Shown: piece after piece, positions 53,291 to 61,235 of the stretch | Position numbering within the stretch: position 1 is the stretch's first letter | Layout of the letters: every line of letters starts with the position of its first letter | Assembly: GCF_014699035.1 (NCBI RefSeq) | Contig: NZ_JACXAA010000002.1 | Coordinates: forward strand, 496,001-560,000 | Length of the DNA stretch: 64,000 nt | From: Spirosoma validum | GTDB lineage: Bacteria > Bacteroidota > Bacteroidia > Cytophagales > Spirosomataceae | Reading direction: 5' to 3' | The notes under the pieces: model-generated | Database searches by the model: none | What the model was told of the DNA's origin: nothing | What the model saw: only the letters and a program-made list of their open reading frames with translations | Position numbers and translations under genes: made by a program

Positions 53291-53398
53291 AGGTATTGCG
53301 GTCTTCAGCCCGCGTAGCCGCAGGCTAAGTTGTAACTGCATTTCTTAGTCCGGGGCACGTTAGCCTGCGGCTATGCGGGCTGAAGACCCGCGATACCT
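53291..53398. repeat. Palindrome element, copy 4 (long variant)
   Basis: Arms at 53291-53328 and 53360-53398 pair at nearly all positions (one bulge, two mismatches) around a 31-base loop. Part of the arm reads GTCTTCAGCCCGC and GCCGCAGGCTAA. It is longer than the others but uses the same AGGTAT outer end and reaches the stop codon (TAA) of the SelA-like gene. Confidence 0.8.
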
Positions 53399-54609
53399 TA
53401 CACCGACGCTTTGGTCAACTCTTCTTTCAAGCGCGTGGCTACGATTTTCTCCTCACCGGGTTTCAGCATCCAGGCCGTCATGCTGATGCCCATGGGTTCG
53501 CCAACAACTTCGATGGATGGGTTGCCGTTACGTAGAGCTTCCTGCAACGCTTTCGGCGCCAGTTTGGTCGTATCCCACGTAACGCGCATAGTGGGGGTAT
53601 GGTTACCTAACGCCGGTGCAAATGTTTCGACCGTTACGCCTTTGACACTTTTGGCCGCGTCGGTAATGTGTTTGGCACGGTCTTCCAGCATTTTCCAGTC
53701 TTTATCCTGATCGCGAGCCACGAATTTTTCCAGCGCTACGTACATCCCCAGAATTTCCTCTTTGTTGATCTTCATGCCGCGCCCGAGGGTCGAACCACGC
53801 GGTGGCATACTGAGCCGGGCTGCATCGATGTATTTTTTCTTACCCATCAGCAAGCCCGCACTTTGGGGACCGCGCATGGCTTTACCACCCGATACGCAAA
53901 CCAGATCGAAACCCATGTCGTTGAATTTCCAGAGGTTTTCGACCGGCGGTACGTCGGCGGCAATGTCGATCATGGTTGGGATGTTATGTTTCTTACCCAA
54001 ATCGACCCACTGCTGGTGGGTAATCTGGCCTTTGTCGGACTGAATGTTCAGGAACCAGAGCAGCGCCGTTTTATCGTTGATCGCTTTTTCGACATCTTCG
54101 ATCGTTTCGACCTGAATGATTTTGCAGCCGGTGTTGGTCAGGGCGTGCGAATAGCCAATGTTATGTGCTTTTTGAGCAATAACTTCCGACTTCATGCCGG
54201 TACCTTCCAGATGCGGCAGGGCTTCTACCTTTTTCTGATCCATGCCGGTCAGAACCCCAGCTAGACCAAGCGTCATGGCTGAAAAACAACCCGCCGAAAC
54301 AACGGCTGATTCGGCGTGGGTGATGGCCGCAATTTTCTCGCCGACTTTTGTCTGTACGTCATCCAGCATCATAAATTCTTTGGAAGAAGCCAGGATCGTA
54401 TTTACTACGTCTTCTTCCATAAGTGACCCCGTCATGGCGGTATAGGTACCAGCGGCATTGATGAAGGTACGGATTCCCAGTTCTTTTACTAAGTTTCGGG
54501 GAGCAAGGGGAGCCGCCAGAGCAGCGGTCAATGGGGCACTGCCGCCAAATAGGCCACCAACCAGTGGCATGGCCGATAAGTGCTTGAGTAAACTTCTTCG
54601 ATTAAGCAT
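53398..54609 (-). CDS. Tat-exported SelA-like PLP enzyme
   Basis: A 403-residue fold-type I PLP enzyme of the SelA/D-glucosaminate ammonia-lyase group. It begins with a twin-arginine leader (NRRSLLKHLSAMPLVGGLFGG). The core has TFINAAGTYTAMTGSLM, AVVSAGCFSAMTLGLAG, MIDIAADVPP (Asp215, contacts the PLP ring) and VSGGKAMRGPQ (Lys243, Schiff base). Relatives perform eliminations on amino acids or amino sugars, giving an enamine that becomes a keto acid. Tat export fits a cofactor-containing protein, since Tat moves folded proteins. It lies among RidA and deacetylase genes. Confidence 0.83.
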   Translation of the reverse strand: MLNRRSLLKHLSAMPLVGGLFGGSAPLTAALAAPLAPRNLVKELGIRTFINAAGTYTAMTGSLMEEDVVNTILASSKEFMMLDDVQTKVGEKIAAITHAESAVVSAGCFSAMTLGLAGVLTGMDQKKVEALPHLEGTGMKSEVIAQKAHNIGYSHALTNTGCKIIQVETIEDVEKAINDKTALLWFLNIQSDKGQITHQQWVDLGKKHNIPTMIDIAADVPPVENLWKFNDMGFDLVCVSGGKAMRGPQSAGLLMGKKKYIDAARLSMPPRGSTLGRGMKINKEEILGMYVALEKFVARDQDKDWKMLEDRAKHITDAAKSVKGVTVETFAPALGNHTPTMRVTWDTTKLAPKALQEALRNGNPSIEVVGEPMGISMTAWMLKPGEEKIVATRLKEELTKASV

Positions 54610-54656
54610 GATCGTTTATCAGTTAAAGTGGTTGGGACTAGAGTGGTTTTGTTGTA

Positions 54657-55466
54657 TTACTCGAAAACGAGCGTTCCGTACCTCTTGAATTCATGAAAAC
54701 TACCGCTCGTTTTTTTCCAGGACCAGGTTTGATACCCCTGGTCATAATCGATCCGGTAGAGGTTTCCGCGCCATTTTGTGCCAGACGTTGGAATCGCCGG
54801 AACAATGGGGCTCAGTAACCGGTACGGAATGAAAAACTCGGCTGTCCAGCCGTTAATAGCCGAATGACTCATTTTTTCTCCGCCTTGTATGCTTGTGGCG
54901 TGTTGGGTTTTGTTGTTTGCCCGGTAATTCCAGGGTTTCCAGCCCTGTGCTTTTCCGTTGATGTTAGGTACGAGAATGGGTAACTCAAAATTCAACGGCG
55001 ATACTTCGTATTCAAAATAGATCGGTACCGCCGGATCGGGCCACAGAAACACTTCCACTACGTCTTCTTTGAACAGGGAGCCGAAATCTTCCTGAATGGT
55101 AGCGGTCAGTTTCTGGTCATCGCACTGGAACAGGAAATACATGCCCGTACCCGAATACAGCACTTTGGTTTTAGTGCCCAGCGGCCGGTTTGCCGATTCC
55201 TGGACAGTGATGGGCACCCAATTGGTTTTGCTCCAATTGGCGTGATCGCCTATTCCGCTGACCTGAAAATCATCGGTTTTTTTGATGAGATACTGCGTTG
55301 AATCACTCTGCTGCGCATAGCCAACCCGGTAGAGTGTCAGTAAAACAGCAAAAGAGAGAATGATACGTCTAAACGTTTTTACGCAGAGATACACTGAGCA
55401 AAAAGATAGACACAGAGGTTTTCTCCGTGAATCTCTGCGTAGTTTTTGTGAATCTTTGTGTAACAA
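54657..55466 (-). CDS. CBM9-like carbohydrate-binding protein (start uncertain)
   Basis: A protein of up to 269 residues. From the signal-like IILSFAVLLTLYRVGYAQ on, it is a family 9 carbohydrate-binding-module-like beta sandwich (FYKEDVVEVFLWP-type segment LFKEDVVEVFLWPD, INGWTAEFFIPYRLL). No ATG fits the frame; only the TTG at 55466 precedes the signal peptide, and the 30 codons between come from a repeat element (55381-55440). Either a rare start codon is used or the repeat inserted into the 5' end. It lies 24 bases downstream of the second RidA gene. Confidence 0.7.
   Translation of the reverse strand: MLHKDSQKLRRDSRRKPLCLSFCSVYLCVKTFRRIILSFAVLLTLYRVGYAQQSDSTQYLIKKTDDFQVSGIGDHANWSKTNWVPITVQESANRPLGTKTKVLYSGTGMYFLFQCDDQKLTATIQEDFGSLFKEDVVEVFLWPDPAVPIYFEYEVSPLNFELPILVPNINGKAQGWKPWNYRANNKTQHATSIQGGEKMSHSAINGWTAEFFIPYRLLSPIVPAIPTSGTKWRGNLYRIDYDQGYQTWSWKKTSGSFHEFKRYGTLVFE
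55381..55440. repeat. Repeat element inside the 5' end of the CBM9-like gene
   Basis: ACGCAGAGAT (55381-55390) faces ATCTCTGCGT (55431-55440). Inside, CACAGAG and CTCCGTG face each other at six of seven positions. A similar tail (TTTGTGAATCTTTGTGTAAC) continues to about 55464. The pattern resembles widespread GCAGAGA-type intergenic repeats; I cannot verify copies elsewhere in this genome. Confidence 0.6.
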
Positions 55467-55490
55467 TTTTAAAAAACAGGAAAGGATTAA

Positions 55491-55907
55491 TCAGATATAC
55501 GCAATACAATCCATTTCAACCAACGATCCATTCGGAATGCCGGCGCGTGGCGAAACCGTCGTCCGAACGGGTGGTTTTGGGCCAAAGCGTCCTTTGTACA
55601 CCTCGTTCATAGCTTTGTAATCGTTGATGTCGTGCAGATAAACGTTCACTTTCAGTACTTTCTGCATCGATGAACCGACCTTGACCAGCATTTTCTCCAT
55701 CTCTGTTAAAATGTGGTCGGCATGCGCCCGGGCATCTCCCTCGAAATGCGCACCGATCCCCTGCACAAACAACAGATTGCCCTGCCGGGTGATGCCCGAG
55801 TAAAGCGGAACGTCCTGGCTGGACTCCTGCATGTTATGAGAAGAATCGGTTATGCGGGTAATCGGACTGAAGAAACGTTTTAGCAGTGATCGGCGGGGCG
55901 CTTTCAT
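55491..55907 (-). CDS. RidA-family protein (copy 2)
   Basis: A 138-residue RidA paralogue of the 49628 gene: VPLYSGITRQGNLLFVQGIGAH, KVLKVNVYLHDINDYK, EVYKGRFGPKPPVRTTV and LVEMDCIAYI. The N-terminus keeps a twin-arginine motif (PRRSLLKRFFSP) but lacks the hydrophobic stretch that follows it in copy 1. This may be a decayed or weak Tat signal, leaving this copy in the cytoplasm. It lies between the SusD gene and the CBM9-like gene. Confidence 0.85.
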   Translation of the reverse strand: MKAPRRSLLKRFFSPITRITDSSHNMQESSQDVPLYSGITRQGNLLFVQGIGAHFEGDARAHADHILTEMEKMLVKVGSSMQKVLKVNVYLHDINDYKAMNEVYKGRFGPKPPVRTTVSPRAGIPNGSLVEMDCIAYI

Positions 55908-55928
55908 TACGTAGTAAAGGTTAATCGG

Positions 55929-55983
55929 TATGGCTTTCAGTTTGTGGTAGACTTACCTCGTAAATCACAAACTGAAAGCCATA
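55929..55983. repeat. Palindrome element, copy 5 (18-base perfect arms)
   Basis: TATGGCTTTCAGTTTGTG (55929-55946) and its exact reverse complement at 55966-55983, with a 19-base loop. It lies between the SusD stop (55991) and the RidA start (55907), another stop-adjacent palindrome with unrelated sequence. Confidence 0.8.
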
Positions 55984-55990
55984 TACTCAT

Positions 55991-57553
55991 TTATTTATCC
56001 CACCAAACAACACTCGAAAGCGTGTTGATGCCGCCCTGGCGGGTACGCGCTTCAATGAAATTGGTTTTATTGTACGTTTCTTCCGAATCCGGAATCACGA
56101 AGCGGGTTGGAATCTTACCGCCGGTGAGGTTGCCTGGATACTGCGTTGGCGTAAGAGTCGGATAGCCTGTACGTCTCCAGTTTGAGAAGATTTCATACTC
56201 GTCTTCCAGGAATAGTGAAACCCACTTTTGCGTCTGGATCTGCTCCATTTGCTGCGCTACGGTGCCGCTCGTTCTGTATGGATTTACCGTCAGGTAAGCG
56301 TTGATCTTTGCGTCAGAGATAGTGCCACCCGTTCCGAACAAGGCCCATTGCCGCATATTCGCCCGTACAGCGTTGGTGTAGGCTGTCGCAGCCGTCGTTC
56401 CACTGGCCCAACCTCGGACAGAGGCTTCTGCCAGCAGGAGATTGGTTTCCGAATTACCCAACACAATCAGCGGGGCGCTGTATCTGAGCAGCGTATTGGG
56501 GTTTGGCTCAGAAAACGAGTTGAAGTTGGCAGGCAAATTGTTGTAAGCCGCGTTCTGCATACCGCTTTGCAGGGCCGTCGTGGTATCGGCCGTGAACGTT
56601 TTGTTGTCGGTCGTTGTCCAGACAATCGAAATGACGTTCAGACGTGGATCTTTCGTGTTTTTCAAATAATCGATAAACGTCTTGGCATACTTGCCGCCCT
56701 CAACGTTGTCGCCACCGGGGGTGATGTAGTCCGTACTGAGTAAACCGGCAGCAATAAAGTTTCGGCTGGCAGTTTGAGAACCATCGACATAAGCAATCAC
56801 GGCGCGATCGGCATCGTCCAGAATAACGCCACCAGCGATGGCCTTTTCTACCCAGGTTTTAGCCGTAGCAGGATCCACTTCAGTCAGGCGCATGCCCAAA
56901 CGTAGCATCAGCGTATACGCAAACTTCTTCCACTTTGTTACGTCGCCACTGTACATCAGATCGGCGGTTCCGAACGTAGTTTTCGTCGCATCGAACGCCT
57001 TGATGGACTCATCCAGCTCTTTCAGCAGATCGGCATAGATAGCCTGTTGCGTATCGTATTTCGGACCGTAGTTTTTATCGGAAAGTGCTTTGCCGGCGTC
57101 GAAATATGGAATGTCGCCGTACATATCCGTCAGGCGATGGAAAATATACGCTTTCCAGATCCGGGCTGCCGAAAGTAAGTTGACGTTAGCCGGGTTAGTG
57201 GAAACCGCGTCGATTACCTGCCGAATCGAAATCACAGCACCCTGGCCAGCACCCGTTCCGGCATAAGCATTCCAGTTGCCAGTCGAATAGCTGTAGTTGA
57301 AGTATTTATCGCCAGCTGCCGGAACCTCTTTATACGTAGCAAACTGCTGCATCGATTGACCGATGGTCAGGTAGGCCGCGCCCGTAAAGTTGGTGCTTAC
57401 GCCGTCGAGTTGAGCCCGCGTAAACAGGTAGCCAGGAACAACTTCGGAGTATTTGTTGGGGTCCACGTTCATTTCCTCGAACCCTTTGTCGCAGGACGAC
57501 AACAGCAGGAAGAACGGAGCCGCACAGAGTATTTTTTGAATCAGACGTTTCAT
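55991..57553 (-). CDS. SusD/RagB-family outer-membrane lipoprotein
   Basis: A 520-residue SusD-like lipoprotein (LLLSSC, Cys21) with the family layout: FEEMNVDPNKYSE, a TPR-rich N-terminal half with IWKAYIFHRLTDMYGDIPYFDAG, and a C-terminal region (TQKWVSLFLEDEYEIFSNWRRTGYP). SusD lids the SusC channel and binds the substrate at the surface. It starts 18 bases after SusC. The pair suggests uptake of oligosaccharides, peptides or glycopeptide-like compounds; the genes downstream argue for an amino-sugar or N-acylated compound. Confidence 0.9.
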   Translation of the reverse strand: MKRLIQKILCAAPFFLLLSSCDKGFEEMNVDPNKYSEVVPGYLFTRAQLDGVSTNFTGAAYLTIGQSMQQFATYKEVPAAGDKYFNYSYSTGNWNAYAGTGAGQGAVISIRQVIDAVSTNPANVNLLSAARIWKAYIFHRLTDMYGDIPYFDAGKALSDKNYGPKYDTQQAIYADLLKELDESIKAFDATKTTFGTADLMYSGDVTKWKKFAYTLMLRLGMRLTEVDPATAKTWVEKAIAGGVILDDADRAVIAYVDGSQTASRNFIAAGLLSTDYITPGGDNVEGGKYAKTFIDYLKNTKDPRLNVISIVWTTTDNKTFTADTTTALQSGMQNAAYNNLPANFNSFSEPNPNTLLRYSAPLIVLGNSETNLLLAEASVRGWASGTTAATAYTNAVRANMRQWALFGTGGTISDAKINAYLTVNPYRTSGTVAQQMEQIQTQKWVSLFLEDEYEIFSNWRRTGYPTLTPTQYPGNLTGGKIPTRFVIPDSEETYNKTNFIEARTRQGGINTLSSVVWWDK

Positions 57554-57571
57554 TGTCAGAAAGTTAGTAGG

Positions 57572-60500
57572 TTAGAATTTTACCATTAAGCTCACACCAA
57601 GGCTGCGGGTTCTGGGGACCCCAAAGGCTTCCAGACCCTGTGCATTCGTACTGGTATAGCCTGATTCAGGGTCGAAATACTGATTCTTTTTATCCTTGTA
57701 TAGAATGGCCAGGTTACGCGCAACAAACGAGATCGACGCCGACTGCAATTTCAGGAACGGCAACTTACCGACAGGCAAATTGTAGCTCAGGATGATCTGG
57801 CGCAGCTTTATGAAGTCGTTGTTGAACATGAACATCGCCGTGTAATTCTTGTCATTATCGTAATACGTATCAACGTCTTCTTTCGCCCAGGTTTTCGTGT
57901 ATGGCGTTCCTTCGGGCGTTACACCCGTTACCGTTACGCCCGTTTCGCGACCGGGCAGCGTTTCCTGCGGCAGACCAAAGCGATACGCATACTGGTATAG
58001 ATTCGAATAAACGATGCTGCCAAACTTGCCGTCGATCAGGACGTTCAGCGAGAAGTTTTTGTAGCGGAAGTTGTTGGTGATACCCATCGTGAGGGGAGGA
58101 GTACCCTGTCCAATCTCTTCCAGATCGCCCCGAACGGCGTAACCGCTGGCCGTATTGAACACTACGTTGCCACTAGCGTCGGTTTTCTTGCGATAGCCCC
58201 AAACGGTACCGTAAGGTCCGTTCAGTACGTTCCGTACGATGCCCCCGCCAACACCCGTACCAATGTCGATGCCGGTTATGCCTTCAGCGAGCCGTTCGAT
58301 CTTGCTTTTGTTGTAAGCCATGTTGTAGCTCACATCCCAGCTGAAATCGGGTCTTCTTACTGGGGTACCGGTCAACAGCAATTCAACCCCCTTGTTGCTC
58401 AGTTCACCTACGTTCAGCAACGCAGATGTATAGCCGGACGACAAGGCAATGTTAGACGTAACGATGTCGTTCGTGGTTTTCCGGTTGTAGAGCGTCAGGT
58501 CGATACCCAGGCGGTTGTTCAGGAATTTAGCTTCGATACCAGCCTCAGACGTTGTAGACGTAAGCGGTTTCAGATCTGGGTTAGGTACCTGTGAAGACGA
58601 CAGAACCTGCACCGGCCGACCGTTGTGACCACCCTGCTGCATGTTGTAATACTGATAAATCTGGTATGCATTGACCGTTGCACCACCCACTTGCGCCCAG
58701 GAAGCCCGCAGTTTGGCAAAGCTGATGGCTTTAGGCAACTGGAAGGCATCCGATAGAATGAACGATCCACCAACCGAGGGATAGAAGATGCTGTTACTCT
58801 TCGGATTCAGCACCGAGAACCAATCCTGACGGCCCGAAAGGGTCAAATACGCTATATTTTTATAACCGAAGTCAGCCGAGCCAAAGACCGAATTAATGGC
58901 ACTTTTCAGATAGGTTGGCGTGGTGGCTAATGTGGCCAGGTTCGTATAGCTGTAGAAGTAAGGTACAGTGAACTCAGCGCCCGCAATCTGTGTCTGATCG
59001 TAAATAGCGCTTTGCGCGTTGGCACCTAATAGCGCGGAGAAGCTCAGGTCCTTGAAAAAGTTGGTATTGTAGTTCAGCGTCAGCAGGCCATTGGTTTCGG
59101 ACGACGTCACCTTGCGGGCATCGTACGTACCCAGGGGTTGGTACGCGTTGTTGGTTGGCTGTACGTACTCCGATGAGAAACTGTAGTAATCCTGGCTGAC
59201 ACGGCCCTGGATGAAAAGATTGTCCAGAATGTCGTACCGGATGCTTCCCTGGCTCAAAAAGCGATGTTTGATGTCATCGTTTTTGAACTTGTTGACGACG
59301 AAATACGGGTTTGGTGCGGCTGGTACCGGGTTCCATTCCATTTCTTTGCCGGTCACCGGATCATAGCCCGGAGCCAGGCTGCGAATATCCACTACGTTGG
59401 CAACCAGATACGTAGCCCAGTGTGGGTTCATATCGGCATAACCAACTTTAGGACGGTTAGTCCCTACTTCATAGTTGTATTGGAAAACCGTTTCGACGCT
59501 TAGTTTTTTACCCAGAGCCGCATTCAGGTTTAAGTTAGCGATCCGCCGGGCAAAGGAGGAGTTCGGGACAATGCTGTTCGACTGCGTATTGTTCAGGCCT
59601 AACCGAAAATTAACGGACTCATTACCACCCGTAAACGCAACCGAATTGACGTAATTGGTGCCTGTTCGGTAGAAGTTCTTCAGGTTATCTTTCTGGGGCG
59701 AATACGGGTGCAGTTGGCCGTCAACCTGAATCGTGGGCTGACCATCCATGCGGGCACCGTACGAAAGGCGACCAGTACTCTTAGCTTCCGTCACCGTCGT
59801 TGGTTTTTTGCCATCCAAACCCTGTCCAAATTCATACTGCCAGTTCGGAATGACAGCGATATTGTCAAACGTTGTGTTGCTGTTGACTTCGATGCCGACA
59901 CCTTTCTGACCACGTCCTTTTTTCGTGGTGATCAGAATAACCCCGTTGGAAGCACGAGCGCCATAAAGAGCCGCAGCGGGTCCACCTTTCAGAACACTAA
60001 TGGACTCAATATCATCAGGATTGATGCCGCCGATGCCATCGCCACGGTCGACGTTCATGCCGTTTCCATCGGCAGCCGTGCCACCACCCGGAATGCTGTT
60101 ATCCATCGGCATCCCGTTGATGACGTAAAGCGGCTGGTTGTTACCATTTAACGAACCGTTGCCCCGGATGATAATGCGGCTGGAACCACCCGGACCCGTT
60201 GCCATACCCGTTGCATTCACACCCGCAATTTTACCGGTCAGGGCATTTGCTACGTTGTTTTCGCGAGCCTGTGTGAATTCGCTACCCTTCACTTCGGAAA
60301 CGGCATAGGCCAATGCTTTCTTCTCGCGGGCAATACCCAGGGCCGTTACGACGACTTCGCTGAGAGTGCTGGATTCGGGGACCAGGCTTACCGAAAGATT
60401 CGATTGTGTGCCAACCGTAACCTCCTGCCGCTGATAACCCACGAAGCTAAAAACCAGTACTGCGTTCTGCTCGGGTACGTTATCCAGCGAGAACGTGCCG

Positions 60501-61018
60501 TCGGCAACGGTCGTAGTGCCGCGCTGGGTTTCTTTCAGGACGACGCTGACACCAGGTAATGCAGCACCTTTTTCGTCGAGAACTACCCCCGTTATTTTGC
60601 GCTTAGGCGCTTCCCGCATGGTTGTAGGTTTCAACTCAGTCGGGGTAGAAAACACTTCCTGGCGCTTCAGGATGATACGTTCCTGAAAAACCTCATACGA
60701 TACCTGGTAGGGTGATAAAACCCGATTCAGTACGTCGGAGAGCGTTTCGTTCTGAAATTTGTAGTTGCTTCTGTGTTCAACCCCGAAAATCTGCGGGTTA
60801 TACATGAACTTGGTTTTCGTAACGGCTTCCAGTTTGTCCAGAACCCGCTCAACGTCGGCGTTATGTAATTGAAACGTCACTTTTTGTTCGAGCACCTTCT
60901 GACCGCTTACATCGTGGGCGTGGGCGAAGGTGGCGAGGGCGACAGAAAGAAAGGCTTGGTAGAGGCCAATGCGCATGATTTTCTGTATTGTCTTTTGACA
61001 AAGTAGTCTTTTTGACAT
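57572..61018 (-). CDS. SusC/RagA-family TonB-dependent transporter with STN domain
   Basis: A 1148-residue outer-membrane transporter. A signal peptide (to AHAHD) is followed by an STN signalling domain (about 47-115; VTFQLHNADVERVLDKLE, NETLSDVLNRVLSPY), a carboxypeptidase-D-like domain (ITGVVLDEKGAALPGVSV), the plug (GKIAGVNATGMATGPGGSS, NNQPLYVINGMPMDN) and a 22-strand barrel ending LGVSLMVKF. The STN domain signals to a FecR-type anti-sigma factor, and such a gene lies directly upstream (61236). It is TonB-energised. Substrate unknown. Confidence 0.93.
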   Translation of the reverse strand: MSKRLLCQKTIQKIMRIGLYQAFLSVALATFAHAHDVSGQKVLEQKVTFQLHNADVERVLDKLEAVTKTKFMYNPQIFGVEHRSNYKFQNETLSDVLNRVLSPYQVSYEVFQERIILKRQEVFSTPTELKPTTMREAPKRKITGVVLDEKGAALPGVSVVLKETQRGTTTVADGTFSLDNVPEQNAVLVFSFVGYQRQEVTVGTQSNLSVSLVPESSTLSEVVVTALGIAREKKALAYAVSEVKGSEFTQARENNVANALTGKIAGVNATGMATGPGGSSRIIIRGNGSLNGNNQPLYVINGMPMDNSIPGGGTAADGNGMNVDRGDGIGGINPDDIESISVLKGGPAAALYGARASNGVILITTKKGRGQKGVGIEVNSNTTFDNIAVIPNWQYEFGQGLDGKKPTTVTEAKSTGRLSYGARMDGQPTIQVDGQLHPYSPQKDNLKNFYRTGTNYVNSVAFTGGNESVNFRLGLNNTQSNSIVPNSSFARRIANLNLNAALGKKLSVETVFQYNYEVGTNRPKVGYADMNPHWATYLVANVVDIRSLAPGYDPVTGKEMEWNPVPAAPNPYFVVNKFKNDDIKHRFLSQGSIRYDILDNLFIQGRVSQDYYSFSSEYVQPTNNAYQPLGTYDARKVTSSETNGLLTLNYNTNFFKDLSFSALLGANAQSAIYDQTQIAGAEFTVPYFYSYTNLATLATTPTYLKSAINSVFGSADFGYKNIAYLTLSGRQDWFSVLNPKSNSIFYPSVGGSFILSDAFQLPKAISFAKLRASWAQVGGATVNAYQIYQYYNMQQGGHNGRPVQVLSSSQVPNPDLKPLTSTTSEAGIEAKFLNNRLGIDLTLYNRKTTNDIVTSNIALSSGYTSALLNVGELSNKGVELLLTGTPVRRPDFSWDVSYNMAYNKSKIERLAEGITGIDIGTGVGGGIVRNVLNGPYGTVWGYRKKTDASGNVVFNTASGYAVRGDLEEIGQGTPPLTMGITNNFRYKNFSLNVLIDGKFGSIVYSNLYQYAYRFGLPQETLPGRETGVTVTGVTPEGTPYTKTWAKEDVDTYYDNDKNYTAMFMFNNDFIKLRQIILSYNLPVGKLPFLKLQSASISFVARNLAILYKDKKNQYFDPESGYTSTNAQGLEAFGVPRTRSLGVSLMVKF

Positions 61019-61113
61019 AGTTTTGGCTTTTGTCGGATTTTAAATTCGGCACAATAAAGTCCTGGGTCCGCAGTGCGGATGTCGTAATGAGCTTATGCGA
61101 GGGGCTGTTTTCG

Positions 61114-61141
61114 AGTCGAAGGTGTTGGCGCATCTTCGACT
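61114..61141. other. Hairpin between FecR and SusC
   Basis: AGTCGAAGGTG (61114-61124) and CATCTTCGACT (61131-61141) pair at 10 of 11 positions around TTGGCG. The T run lies on the plus-strand side, so it would not be a classical terminator for the minus-strand genes. It may dampen or structure the susC leader. Confidence 0.4.
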
Positions 61142-61235
61142 TTGCTTTTTATACTTCTCCTGTTAACGGATCGGTCATAGGCGATTTTAGATTAGCTTAG
61201 GTTTGGTTCAATCTAATTCTCACAACGTCTGATAC

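Noticed and set aside
53668..54264. 198-codon plus-strand frame
   Set aside because: It is a shadow of the SelA-like PLP gene, which has clear catalytic motifs on the other strand.
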